Assembly (NCBI GenBank): GCA_963734595.1
Contig: CAVTHV010000020.1
Location: 24,152 to 88,151, forward strand
Reading direction: 5' to 3'
Source of the DNA: CAKKQX01 sp963734595
GTDB lineage: Bacteria; Pseudomonadota; Gammaproteobacteria; Burkholderiales; SG8-41
DNA length: 64,000 nucleotides
Shown: in pieces, positions 20,874 through 30,404 of the stretch
Position numbering within the stretch: position 1 is the first letter of the stretch
How the letters are laid out: each line of letters opens with the position of its first letter
Translations under genes and position numbers: made by a program
Notes under the pieces: generated by a model
Told to the model about the DNA's origin: nothing
The model's database searches: none
What the model saw: only the letters and a program-made list of their open reading frames with translations

Positions 20874-21662
20874 TCAAACACTCGTCAGGTGCGGCAGTTC
20901 CGCGCGCGGCGCCGGCAGACCCCACTCCGCGCCATAATCCACGCGCGCGAGGTAGAGGCCGGCGGCATCGAACGTCGGCGCTGCCCGCGCGCGATCACGG
21001 CTGGCCAGCACCTCCGCCAGCCACTGCGGCGGATGTTTGCCCTTGCCGACGTATACCAGGCAGCCAATGATATTGCGTACCATGTGATGCAGGAAGGCGT
21101 TGGCGCACAAGTCGAAAACCACATAATCGCCGCGGCGTTCGATGTCGAGGCGGCGCAATTGCCGCACCGGACTGCGCGCCTGGCATTCGGCCGAGCGGAA
21201 TGCACTGAAGTCATGCTCGCCGATCAGCCGTTGCGCTGCACCGCGCATCGCGTCGAGGTCGAGTGGCAGGTGAAACCAGCCTACTCTACCCCGGTCCACG
21301 GCCGGCCGCACCGCATGATTCAACAGCACATAGCGGTAGCGGCGGCCAAGCGCCGAATAGCGCGCATGAAAGCGCTCGTCGACCACCCTGGCCCAGGTCA
21401 CTGCGAGCGCGGGGGGCAGCAGCGCATTGGTGCCGCGTACCCACGCCGATTCGGGACGCACCGCCGCGGTATCAAAATGCACCACCTGGGCGAGCGCATG
21501 CACGCCGGCATCGGTGCGGCCGGCACAGATCGTCGCGACCTGCTCGCCGGCAATCTGCGCCAGCGCCTGCTCGAGCCTGTCCTGCGCGGCACAGCCGGCC
21601 GGCTGCGTCTGCCAGCCGCAGAAATTGCTGCCGTCGTATTCGATACCCAGCGCGACTCTCAC
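20874..21662 (-). CDS. truA: tRNA pseudouridine(38-40) synthase
   Basis: TruA isomerises uridines 38-40 in the anticodon arm of tRNAs. The intact 262-residue product begins MRVALGIEYDGSNFCGWQ and carries the catalytic Asp in CAGRTDAGVHAL. Other family blocks are FHARYSALGRRYRYVL and FLHHMVRNIIGCLVYVGKG. It lies between fimV and trpF, the typical betaproteobacterial order. Confidence 0.97.
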   Translation of the reverse strand: MRVALGIEYDGSNFCGWQTQPAGCAAQDRLEQALAQIAGEQVATICAGRTDAGVHALAQVVHFDTAAVRPESAWVRGTNALLPPALAVTWARVVDERFHARYSALGRRYRYVLLNHAVRPAVDRGRVGWFHLPLDLDAMRGAAQRLIGEHDFSAFRSAECQARSPVRQLRRLDIERRGDYVVFDLCANAFLHHMVRNIIGCLVYVGKGKHPPQWLAEVLASRDRARAAPTFDAAGLYLARVDYGAEWGLPAPRAELPHLTSV

Positions 21663-21780
21663 ACACTCCCCTGCCAGAGCTCATTAAACAAAAACCGGAA
21701 CCAATTAGACCATGAACTTGAAAAATCCGGTAAATCCTGTTTTTGAATCCTGCCAATGCCGTAGGTTGCCTTTTAGCCCC

Positions 21781-21817
21781 ATAAAAACAAAACCGCGACA
21801 GCCAGGCTGCCGCGGTT
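21781..21817 (-). terminator. intrinsic terminator after fimV
   Basis: On the minus strand AACCGCGGCAG and CTGTCGCGGTT form an 11-bp stem with one G-T pair around a five-base loop. TTGTTTTTAT follows. It lies 22 bases past the fimV stop and separates fimV from truA. Confidence 0.85.
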
Positions 21818-21839
21818 ATCTGTTCCGGAACCCGAAGAA

Positions 21840-24392
21840 TCAGCTCAGGTTTTGCAGCAGTTTCTTGGCTTCCGTCTGCTGCCCGGAATCGCCTTCCTTG
21901 ATCACTTCCTGCAGGATCTCCTTGGCGCCATCCTTGTCCCCCATTTCCTGGTAGGCCTTGGCCAGATCGAATTTGGTTTGGACATCATCCCAATGGGCGC
22001 CTTTTCCACCTTCTGCGGGCTCGGCACCAGACATCGTCTTGTCATCGAGGTTCAGATTGATGTCGCCAAGGTCGAGCTTGAAATCCGTTCCCGCGCCCGC
22101 ATCGCCCTTTGCTGTCGACGCGTCTCCAGCCTTCGAATCCGGCGTGCCGGCGTCAGGCAATTCGATGTTGAAATCGATCACACTATTGGTGGCGTCGGCA
22201 GGCGAATGGGCTTCGAGAGAAATATCGGTGGCCGTGGCCGTTGACGAACCCGCCTCCGGAATTTCGAGCGAGAAGTCTGGCATCAGGGTCGCGGTAGCCG
22301 CGCCTCCCGCTTTTTCGGCTTCGCCGGCGATCGCTTGCATTTGCCCCGGTTCCATCATTATGGTGCGTTCCGTTCGCGGCTCTTGCGCCACGACCGGCTC
22401 GAAGGAAATATCCGTCGCCGTCGCACTGCCACCTGTCGTCACGCCGAGATCGAAATCGAGATCGGACCCGGCGGCGGCTTCGGCCGGGGGTGGCTGCATC
22501 GCACTGGCCGCATCCTTGCCTGCCGCATACAATGCATTGCCCGGATCGAGCACGTAACCCATCGCCGCGGCCTTCAGCCAATTCTCTCCCTGCCCTGCCG
22601 TGAGCTTGTTGAATCCGCTGGCGATCCCATTAAACGCGGCCTTGTCCTTGCGCCCGGCATAGATTTCGAGCAGCTTCAGCTGGACGTCTTCGCGGATAGG
22701 GTTCCTGGTCAGCGCATCCTTGAGAATCTCCTCGGCCTGCGCATCGCGGCCATAGGCAATATAGACCTCGGCCTCAGCCAGTGGATCAACTTCGTCGGTC
22801 GGTGCCGCCGGCGCTGTGGTCTCGGTCACCGGCGCCGCCGCGGCCACGGCCGCTGCACCGGAAACTTTCCCGACATCTTTACCCAGCGTCGGCGCGGACT
22901 TTTTTACGGGGGCCTCTTCCGCTTCCGCCTGCGAACGGCGGCGCCGCACTGCCCAGTAGCCAAGGCCGCCGAGCAGAATTGCCGCGCCTCCACCAAGCAG
23001 CGGGAGATTGTCCATCACCGTATTCATCAAATCCGGCTCGGGCGGTGCAACCACTTTCGGCTTGGGCGCGGGCTTGGGCTTCGGTTTCGCTTCCGCCGCC
23101 GGCTTGGCCGGCGGCGCGGCGGCTTTCGATTCATCCTTCTTCACAGGAGCAGGAGCGGCACCCGTTGCCGGTGCAGGCGCTGTTTCAGGTTTGGCTGCTC
23201 CGACCGCCGGCTGAGGTGCGGGTTTCGGCGCCTCCGGCTTGGCCGCCGCAGTTTCCGGTTTCTGCCCCGGCTTTGCCTCGGCCTTCTGTTGGGCGGCCGC
23301 CATGGCCGGGCTCTTGATGGCGAGCAGGCGTTGCATGTCCTGAATGTTTTTTTCCAGCTGGGCGATGCGCTCGTTGGCCTCGGTCAGCGCTTTCTCGCGG
23401 GCAATGGCCTCTTCTTCCAGCGTGCGCAAACGGTCGCCCGGCTTGCCGGTGCCTTTGGCACCCTTGGGCGGCTCGCCCTTGGACAGGCGCACGACATCTT
23501 TCGCCCCGCCCGCAGCGGCCTGATCTTCGACCCGGGTCGTAATTTTGCCGCTCGCTGCAGCACGCGATTCCGGCGCAGTGGCGGCATTATCGGCAAGTTT
23601 CCTGCGGTAGGCGTTCCAGTCGGCTGCCTGCACCCGTATTTCCTTGGCCGCTTCCCGCTGCGGCATCGCCGCCAATTCCTCTTTTTCCGGCACGCGCAGG
23701 ATCTTGCCGGTCTTCATGCGGTTCATGTTCTTCTCGAACGCACTGGGATTGCTGCGGTAAAGACCAACCAGCATCTGTTCCAGGGTCACCCCGTCGGGTT
23801 TGATGCTGTCGGCAATCTTGTACAGGGTTTCGCCGCGCTTTATCGGGCCGTAATCTTTGCCGCCCATTGCCGTCGGCGCAGCAACGGCAGGCCTCTCGGC
23901 CGGGACTGCCGCGACCGGAGGCGTCTCGGGCGTCGTTATCGGACGGGCTTCGGGCAGGGTGGCTGGCGCAGGCGCAGCAGCCGCTGCCGTTCCATATCCG
24001 GGCGGATCGATCAACGCAGTGTACTCACGCGTGATGCGCCCCGAAGCCCAGCTGAGCTCGACCATGATGTCGATGAAAGGCTCATTGACGGGGCGGCTGG
24101 TCGTGGCCTTGATATAAGGCCGGCCGTCGGGCCGCTTTTCAATGTTCAGGCGCAAGCCGACCAATGCCGGGCCGTATTGCAGATTCGCCTGCTTGTACGC
24201 GTCGGGAGATGCAAGGCGAGCGGCTAGCGTGGTGAGTTCATCCTTTTCCACCGCTACCAGCTCAATTTCCGCGTTAAGCGGTTGACCCAGCGACGATAGT
24301 ACGGAGAGCTTCCCAAGCCCGGCTGCGTCTGCAACCCATGGCATCAGCAGGAAAATCGCCAATACCCAGTGTTTCAGAGTGATAGTGCGCAC
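21840..24392 (-). CDS. fimV: FimV-like inner-membrane/peptidoglycan-binding protein
   Basis: FimV-type proteins organise polar machineries such as type IV pili through peptidoglycan binding and a cytoplasmic TPR tail. The intact 850-residue frame starts with a signal peptide (LAIFLLMPWVADA) and the FimV N-terminal domain (LGKLSVLSSLGQPLNAEIEL). A LysM domain (YGPIKRGETLYKIADSI), a coiled-coil (ALTEANERIAQLEKNIQDM) and an Ala/Pro/Lys-rich stretch follow. Then come one membrane helix (LPLLGGGAAILLGGLGYWAV), a long acidic cytoplasmic region, and a C-terminal TPR (AKAYQEMGDKDGAKEILQEV). I use the GTG at 24392 because the signal peptide follows at once; an upstream ATG at 24476 is in frame but unlikely. 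Confidence 0.92.
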   Translation of the reverse strand: MRTITLKHWVLAIFLLMPWVADAAGLGKLSVLSSLGQPLNAEIELVAVEKDELTTLAARLASPDAYKQANLQYGPALVGLRLNIEKRPDGRPYIKATTSRPVNEPFIDIMVELSWASGRITREYTALIDPPGYGTAAAAAPAPATLPEARPITTPETPPVAAVPAERPAVAAPTAMGGKDYGPIKRGETLYKIADSIKPDGVTLEQMLVGLYRSNPSAFEKNMNRMKTGKILRVPEKEELAAMPQREAAKEIRVQAADWNAYRRKLADNAATAPESRAAASGKITTRVEDQAAAGGAKDVVRLSKGEPPKGAKGTGKPGDRLRTLEEEAIAREKALTEANERIAQLEKNIQDMQRLLAIKSPAMAAAQQKAEAKPGQKPETAAAKPEAPKPAPQPAVGAAKPETAPAPATGAAPAPVKKDESKAAAPPAKPAAEAKPKPKPAPKPKVVAPPEPDLMNTVMDNLPLLGGGAAILLGGLGYWAVRRRRSQAEAEEAPVKKSAPTLGKDVGKVSGAAAVAAAAPVTETTAPAAPTDEVDPLAEAEVYIAYGRDAQAEEILKDALTRNPIREDVQLKLLEIYAGRKDKAAFNGIASGFNKLTAGQGENWLKAAAMGYVLDPGNALYAAGKDAASAMQPPPAEAAAGSDLDFDLGVTTGGSATATDISFEPVVAQEPRTERTIMMEPGQMQAIAGEAEKAGGAATATLMPDFSLEIPEAGSSTATATDISLEAHSPADATNSVIDFNIELPDAGTPDSKAGDASTAKGDAGAGTDFKLDLGDINLNLDDKTMSGAEPAEGGKGAHWDDVQTKFDLAKAYQEMGDKDGAKEILQEVIKEGDSGQQTEAKKLLQNLS

Positions 24393-24635
24393 AACGCCAC
24401 CCTTTGGGTTAATTTTTAGGGATAATAAAGCTAACATCAAACAGTTAGCGATGCAAGCTAATATTACCTCTGACATTACGCCTTGATCCGACTATTTTTA
24501 ATCAAATTTCAGCAAGATAGCCCGAATCGTTGCCCCTGAGGTTTACATGCGGGGACAGCGTATCGGAAATGGCACAACGGACCAGCCCATCCGGTTAAGG
24601 TCCGGTTTTCCGACATCCCAACGGCATAAGGCAGC

Positions 24636-24659
24636 CCAAAACCGCGGCAGGACTGCCGC
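24636..24659 (-). terminator. weak hairpin after asd
   Basis: GCGGCA and TGCCGC form a six-bp stem with a four-base loop directly at the asd stop, followed by GGTTTTGG. The T-run is short, so termination is uncertain. I see nothing else in the gap to fimV (24477-24658) apart from an AT-rich stretch at its right side (in + coordinates 24477-24510). Confidence 0.4.
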
Positions 24660-25777
24660 TAGACGCCAGTTTCCAGCAAAACGCGCAGCATCCGGCGCAG
24701 CGGCTCGGCTGCGCCCCACAGCAACTGGTCGCCGACGGTAAATGCCGCAAGGTAGTCACCGCCCATCGGCAGCTTGCGCAGCCGGCCGACCGGCACCGAC
24801 AAGTTACCGGTCACCGCCGCCGGGGTGAGTTCCTTCAGCGAGGCCTCGCGCTGGTTGGGGATCACTTTCACCCAGTCGTTCGCGGATGCCAGTATGCGTT
24901 CTATTTCAGCCAGCGGCAGGTCGCGCTTGAGTTTTACGGTCAATGCCTGGCTGTGGCAGCGCATGGCACCGATGCGCACGCAGATGCCGTCGACCGGGAT
25001 CGGATTGTCGCTGCGACCCAGTATCTTGTTGGTTTCCGCCATGCCTTTCCATTCTTCGCGGCTCTGGCCGTTGCCCAGGTCCTTGTCGATCCACGGCAGC
25101 AGACTGCCCGCCAGCGGAAAACCGAAATGTTCGGCCGGGAAATCCTTGCGGCGCAGGGTGTCGGCGACCGTCCGGTCGATGTCGAGAATCGCCGACGCCG
25201 GGTCGTCCAGCAGCCGCCTGGCCGAATCGTGAACCACACCCATTTGCTGCACCAGTTCGCGCATGTTCTGCGCACCGGCACCGGACGCCGCCTGATAGGT
25301 CATCGCCGTCATCCACTCCACCAGCCCGGCCTTGAACAGCCCGCCCATCGCCATCAGCATCAGGCTCACCGTGCAGTTGCCGCCGATGTAGTTCTTCACG
25401 CCACTGGCGAGCGCGCCTTTGATCACGTCCATATTGACCGGATCGAGGATGATGACCGCGTCCTTTTGCATGCGCAGCGCCGAGGCGGCGTCGATCCAGT
25501 AGCCGTTCCAGCCGGCGGCGCGCAACTTGGGATAAATCTCGTTGGTATAGTCGCCGCCCTGGCACGAAATCAGGACGTCCATTGCAGTCAGTTCGCCGAT
25601 ATTGCGCGCATCTTTGACTGCCGTTGCCGCCTTGCCGACGGCCGGGCCCTTGCCGCCGGCCTGCGAAGTCGAAAAGAAAACAGGATCGATCAGATCGAAG
25701 TCGCGTTCCGCCTGCATGCGCTGCATCAGCACCGAGCCCACCATGCCGCGCCATCCAATCAAGCCTACCCTTTTCAT
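24659..25777 (-). CDS. asd: aspartate-semialdehyde dehydrogenase
   Basis: Asd reduces aspartyl phosphate to the semialdehyde, the branch point to lysine/DAP, threonine and methionine. The intact 372-residue protein starts MKRVGLIGWRGMVGSVLMQRM and carries the catalytic Cys in IGGNCTVSLM. MTYQAASGAGAQNM and the His-containing RIGAMRCHSQALT are also present. Length and motifs fit the proteobacterial type. It is downstream of leuB and upstream of fimV. Confidence 0.97.
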   Translation of the reverse strand: MKRVGLIGWRGMVGSVLMQRMQAERDFDLIDPVFFSTSQAGGKGPAVGKAATAVKDARNIGELTAMDVLISCQGGDYTNEIYPKLRAAGWNGYWIDAASALRMQKDAVIILDPVNMDVIKGALASGVKNYIGGNCTVSLMLMAMGGLFKAGLVEWMTAMTYQAASGAGAQNMRELVQQMGVVHDSARRLLDDPASAILDIDRTVADTLRRKDFPAEHFGFPLAGSLLPWIDKDLGNGQSREEWKGMAETNKILGRSDNPIPVDGICVRIGAMRCHSQALTVKLKRDLPLAEIERILASANDWVKVIPNQREASLKELTPAAVTGNLSVPVGRLRKLPMGGDYLAAFTVGDQLLWGAAEPLRRMLRVLLETGV

Positions 25778-25807
25778 GCTTATTCCTTTAAAAACAACGT
25801 ATTATGT

Positions 25808-26877
25808 TTAAAGTGCCGCAACGACCGCGTCACCCATTTCCCGGGTTCCGACTTTTTGGGCGCCAGCTTCGAATATATCCGCCGTGCGGTAACCCTGCGC
25901 CAACACTTTTTTCACCGCGCCTTCGATGCGGCGCGCCCACGCTTCCTGGTTGAACGTATAACGCAGCATCATCGCTGCCGACAGTATCGTCGCCAAGCGG
26001 ATTCGCGATGTTTTTGCCGGCGATGTCGGGCGCCGAACCGTGTATCGGTTCGTAGAGACCCTTGCCGCCGGCATCGAGCGAAGCCGAGGGCAGCATGCCG
26101 ATCGAACCGGTCAGCATCGAGGCCTCATCCGACAGAATGTCGCCGAACATGTTGCCGGTCACGATGACATCGAACTGTTTCGGTGCGCGCACCAGCTGCA
26201 TCGCCGCGTTGTCGACGTACATGTGCGACAACTCGACCTGCGGATATTTTTTCCCGAGTCCCGTCACGACCTCGCGCCACAGCCGGCTCGTCTCCAGCAC
26301 GTTTTCCTTGTCCACCGAGCACAACTTTTTGTTGCGCTTGAGCGCCGTCTGGAAACCGACTTCGGCGATGCGCACGATTTCGGACTCGGCGTAGTGCATG
26401 GTGTCGAAGCCCTCGCGCTCGCCCGCGGCATTGGTGCGCCGGCCGCGCGGCTCGCCGAAGTAAATGTCGCCGGTGAGTTCGCGGATGATCACGATGTCGA
26501 GTCCCGACACCACTTCAGGTTTGAGCGTCGATGCGCCGACCAGTTCCGGGTAGAGCAGCGCCGGCCGCAAATTGGCGAACGAGTCCCAGTTCCTTGCGGA
26601 TGCGCAAGTATCCCCTGCTCCGGGACGCTGCGGCCGCGGCAAGCGCATCGTATTTCGGTCCGCCGACCGCACCGCACAGCACCGCGTCGGCCTCGCGCGC
26701 GAGCTTCAGCGTCGATGCCGGCAACGGATCGCCGTGCGCGTCATAACCTGCGCCGCCGAACGGCGCCGCTTCGAGCTCGACCTTGAGCCCGTCCGTTGCC
26801 AGTGCCTTGAGCACCCTGACGGCCTGGTCGACGATTTCCGGGCCGATGCCGTCGCCGGCCAATACTGCGATTTTCAT
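25808..26877 (-). CDS. leuB: 3-isopropylmalate dehydrogenase, about five frameshifts
   Basis: LeuB oxidatively decarboxylates 3-isopropylmalate in leucine synthesis with NAD+. It starts MKIAVLAGDGIGPEIV and includes GAVGGPKYD, LLYPELVG, VIIRELTGDIYFGEPRG, the catalytic Tyr and Lys regions (MHYAESEIVRIA; VDKENVLETSRLWR), VTGNMFGDILSDEASM, and PIHGSAPDIAGK. Three extra bases lie within about 26590-26640 and another near 26578. One more near 25998 moves the last 60 residues to a new frame (PLATILSAAMMLRY). The corrected length is about 355 residues. Confidence 0.93.
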
Positions 26878-26890
26878 TCGAAATTCCAAA

Positions 26891-26960
26891 GATTAGCCAC
26901 AGAGAGCACAGAGAAAAATCAAAAAATCGGCTTGGAACGTCTCTGTGTTCGCTGCGGCGA
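26891..26960. repeat. inverted CTCTGTG-type repeats between leuD and leuB
   Basis: CCACAGAGAGCACAGAGAAA (from 26894) faces TCTCTGTGTTCGCTG (26940-26954) across about 30 bases. The arms pair over roughly eleven bases. The same unit recurs at 45.5 kb between two genes of the hydrogenase-4-like operon. Confidence 0.65.
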
Positions 26961-26966
26961 TGGTTT

Positions 26967-27608
26967 TCAGTCAAATAACCATGGTTGATGCTGGCGGTGG
27001 CCGGTTTCGAACGCCTTGATCTTGTCGGCGTGCTCGAGCGTAAGGCCGATATCGTCGAGCCCGTTCAGAATGCAGTGCTTGCGGAACGGATCGATGTCGA
27101 ATTTGAAATTTTCGCCGCCCGGCGTGGTCACCGTCTGCTGCTCGAGATCGATCGCCAGACGGTAGCCCGGCGTCGAGCCTCGGCTTCCTTGAACATCTGG
27201 TCGACGATTTTGGCGTCGAGCCGGATCAGCACCAGGCCGTTCTTGAGGCTGTTGTTGAAGAAGATGTCGGCGAAGCTCGGCGCGATCACCGCCATGAAGC
27301 CGTACTGCAGCAGCGCCCACGGCGCGTGCTCGCGCGAGGAGCCGCAGCCGAAGTTCTCGCGCGCGAGCAGGATCTGCGCGCCCCGGTAGCGCGGCTGGTT
27401 CAGCACGAATTCCGCGATTGAGCGGACGCTTGCTGTTGTCCATGCCCGGCTCGCCATGGTCGAGATAGCGCCACTCGTCGAACAGGTTGGGCCCGAACCC
27501 GGTGCGCTTGATCGACTTCAGGAACTGCTTGGGGATGATCGCGTCGGTGTCGACATTGGCGCGGTCGAGCGGCGCCACCAGACCTTCGCGCGATTGAAAT
27601 TTTTCCAT
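26967..27608 (-). CDS. leuD: 3-isopropylmalate dehydratase small subunit, two frameshifts
   Basis: LeuD pairs with LeuC to isomerise 2- to 3-isopropylmalate. It starts MEKFQSREGLVAPLDRANVDTDAIIPKQ. The middle part carries ARENFGCGSSREHAPWAL, the swivel-domain signature, and IAPSFADIFFNNSLKNG. The C-terminus is typical (FDIDPFRKHCILNGLDDIGLTL). An extra base near 27422 and a missing base near 27178 put the central third in another frame. Corrected length is about 213 residues. Confidence 0.94.
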   Translation of the reverse strand: MEKFQSREGLVAPLDRANVDTDAIIPKQFLKSIKRTGFGPNLFDEWRYLDHGEPGMDNSKRPLNRGIRAEPAALPGRADPARARELRLRLLARARAVGAAAVRLHGGDRAELRRHLLQQQPQERPGADPARRQNRRPDVQGSRGSTPGYRLAIDLEQQTVTTPGGENFKFDIDPFRKHCILNGLDDIGLTLEHADKIKAFETGHRQHQPWLFD

Positions 27609-27609
27609 G

Positions 27610-27738
27610 TTACTTGTCGGACCTTTTCTGAATCGCCTCGCCTGCCTTTTCCATGTCCTGACCGAAGCCGCGCATGGTATTGCAGCCGGCCAAAGCGACC
27701 ACCAGCACAGCAAGCGCCAGAACCGCAAATCGTTTCAT
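27610..27738 (-). CDS. entericidin-family small lipoprotein
   Basis: The 42-residue product is a short hydrophobic signal with lipobox LAGC followed by NTMRGFGQDMEKAGEAI. That is the pattern of EcnA/EcnB lipoproteins, small membrane-associated peptides linked to osmotic stress and lysis in E. coli. A GGGAG ribosome site precedes the ATG at 27738. It fits exactly between leuC (11-base gap) and leuD (one base after its stop). The placement inside the leucine operon is conserved in this class. Confidence 0.85.
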   Translation of the reverse strand: MKRFAVLALAVLVVALAGCNTMRGFGQDMEKAGEAIQKRSDK

Positions 27739-27749
27739 CGTAACTCCCA

Positions 27750-29171
27750 TCAATTGAAATTGCGCACGTCCACAAAATGTCCCGCAATCGCGGCGGCCGC
27801 GGCCATCGCCGGGCTCACCAGATGCGTCCTGCCGCCGGGGCCCTGGCGTCCTTCGAAATTGCGGTTCGAAGTCGACGCGCAGCGCTCGCCCGGCGACAAC
27901 TGGTCTTCGTTCATGCCGAGGCACATCGAGCAGCCCGGTTCGCGCCATTCGAAACCCGGCCTCGGTGAAAATCTTGTCCAGCCCTTCTTTCTCCGCCTGC
28001 GCCTTGACCAGCCCCGAGCCGGGAACGACCATGGCCAGCTTGACGCTGGCCGCGACATTCTTGCCCTTCGCCACCGCGGCCGCGGCGCGCAGATCCTCGA
28101 TGCGCGAATTGGTGCAGGCGCCGATGAACACCTTGTCGAGCCTGATCTCGGTGATCGGCGTGTTGGGCTTGAGATCCATGTAATTGAGCGCGCGCTCCAT
28201 CCACTCGCGCTGCACCGGGTCTTTTTCCTGCGCCGGATCGGGCACCTTGCCGCCAACGGTCGTCACCATCTGCGGCGAGGTGCCCCACGTGACCTGCGGT
28301 TGAATGTCCTCGGCCTCGAGCGTCACCACCTTGTCGAACTTCGCGCCCGTCGTCGCTCTGCAGCGTGCGCCAGTAGGCGACCGCCTTGTCCCACAGCTCG
28401 CCGCGCGGCGCGAACTGTCTGCCCTTGACGTATTCGATGGTCTTGTCGTCGACCGCCACCATGCCGGTGCGGGCGCCGGCCTCGATCGCCATGTTGCAAA
28501 CGGTCATGCGGCCTTCCATCGACAGCGCGCGCATGGCGCTGCCGGCAAACTCGATCGCGTATCCGGTGCCGCCGGCGGTGCCGATCTTGCCGATCACCGC
28601 GAGCACGATGTCCTTGGCCGTCACGCCCGCGCCCAGTTTGCCGTCGACCACGATCTGCATGCTCTTCGACTTTTTCATCACCAGGCACTGCGTGGCGAGC
28701 ACGTGCTCGACTTCGGACTGGTGCCGATGCCGAAAGCCAGGCAGCGAACGCGCCGTGCGTGCTGGTGTGCGAATCGCCGCATACCACCGTCATGCCGGGC
28801 AGCGTCGCGCCCTGCTCCGGCCCGATCACGTGCACGATGCCCTGCCGCTTGTCGAGGAACGGAAAGTAGGCCTTGGCGCCGAATGCCTTGATGTTCTGGT
28901 CGAGCGTCTCGACCTGCAGCCTCGACACCAGATCCGTGATGCCATCGATCCCCTTGTCCCAGTTCCGGGTAGGCGTGTTGTGATCGGCGGTCGCCACGAT
29001 CGAATCCACCCGCCACGGCTTGCGCCCGGCGAGTTTCAGACCTTCATAGGCCTGCGGGCTGGTGACTTCGTGCACCAGATGGCGGTCGATGTAAATCAGC
29101 GCGGTGCCGTCCTTTTCCTCGTGAACGAGGTGACTGTCCCACAGTTTGTCGTAGAGGGTTTTGGCCATCAT
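27750..29171 (-). CDS. leuC: 3-isopropylmalate dehydratase large subunit, three frameshifts
   Basis: LeuC is the [4Fe-4S] aconitase-family subunit. It contains HLVHEVTSPQAYEGL, VVCGDSHTSTHGAF, AFGIGTSEVEHVLATQCL, the cluster-ligand segment FIGACTNSRIEDL, and CSMCLGMNEDQL near the end. Extra bases near 28735, 28345 and 27958 break the frame; each piece continues directly into the next. The start has two adjacent ATGs at 29171 and 29168; the first overlaps the apparent stop of the upstream MFS gene. Corrected length is about 473. Confidence 0.95.
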
Positions 29172-30404
29172 GTATGTTGCGTAACATCATGGAAACTTTG
29201 GATTATTGCATAATCGGCCCGACGCGGAACAGGGCGGATTTGGCGACGTGTTCGTCGCCTCATTCGTCCAAGGTGCAGTTTCCACCACACAATCATCATC
29301 CCGGCGAACGCGCACCCCGCCGCCAGCGAGAACGTCATCGCGGCGCCCAGCTGCGCCCAGGCGTAGCCGCTGGCCAGTCCGCCCAGCGTCCCGCCCAGGC
29401 CGAAGGCAAGGCTGCCGTAAATCGCCTGGCCGCGCGCCTGGTGCCGGCCGCGGAACATCTTGTGGATGACGCCGATCGCCGCGGCGTGAAATGAGCCGAA
29501 ACGTTGCAGCGTGCAGGGTCTGCGCAAACAACAGCAGGGGCACGCTGTCGACGGCCCAGCCAATGATCAGAAATCGCACCACCGCCAGCGCGAAGCTCGC
29601 GATCAGGATCCGGCGCAGCGTGAACGCGCGATACAGATGCGGCATCCAGATGAAGATTCCGATCTCGCAGATCACGCCGAGCGCCCACAGCCAGCCCGTC
29701 AGCGCCTTGCTGTAGCCATGATTGACGACGTGTATGGTGTAAAACGTGTAGTACGGGCCGTGCGCAGCCGCCATCAGCGCGCAAGCGGTGATCAGCGCGA
29801 TGACCTCGGGCTTTTTTACGATATCCCATATCGGCTGCCGGTCGGTGGCGTGCGGCGGAACCGTTGCCTCGGGTATCTGCCAGCAGAAGGCAAGCATGCC
29901 CGCCATCAGCGCCACGATGATCCATAACAACACCCTGACCGGCACCCAGTCGAGCACATAGCCGATTGCGACCACCGCCACGATGAAACCGATCGAGCCC
30001 CATACCCGGATGCGGCCATAGCGCGCCGTATGTTCTCCCAGGTGCGACAACGTCGTCGCCTCGACCAGCGGCAGCGCCGCGCTCCAGAAAAAAGTCATGG
30101 TCAGGAGCACGGTGAACAGCAGAGCAAACCCGCTGCCGGCGAACACGCCCAGAAAACTCAGCGTTCCCGCGACGCCAGCGAGCCGCGCGACACGGAGCCG
30201 GCCCGTGCCGCGGTCGGCGAGCCAGCCCCAGACGTGCGGCGCGACGATGCGCGACAGTTGCGGCAGCGACATCAGCACGCCGATCTCGACCGGGGAAATG
30301 CCCAGCGATTTCAGGTACAGGCTGAAAAACGGCGCGAACGCGCCGAGATAGGCGAAGTAGAAAAAATAAAAACCGGCGAGACGCCGGTAGGGAAGGCCGT
30401 GCAT
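29168..30404 (-). CDS. MFS transporter, HcaT-like, one frameshift
   Basis: This is a 12-helix major facilitator of about 400 residues resembling the 3-phenylpropionate permease branch. It opens LAGFYFFYFAYLGAFAPFFSLYLKSLG and has ISPVEIGVLMSLPQLSRIVAPHVWGWLADR, the conserved loop between helices 2 and 3. An extra base near 29502 moves the last two helices into another frame (AIYGSLAFGLGGTLGG). The C-terminus is uncertain. If one more base is spurious near 29265 the protein ends KLHLDE, otherwise it runs into the leuC start. The ATG at 30404 overlaps the aroC stop. The substrate is unknown. Confidence 0.82.

Noticed and set aside
24547..24741. Small plus-strand open frame in the fimV-asd gap
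   Set aside because: It overlaps the asd 3' end, has no ribosome site, and the product is an Arg-rich low-complexity peptide.
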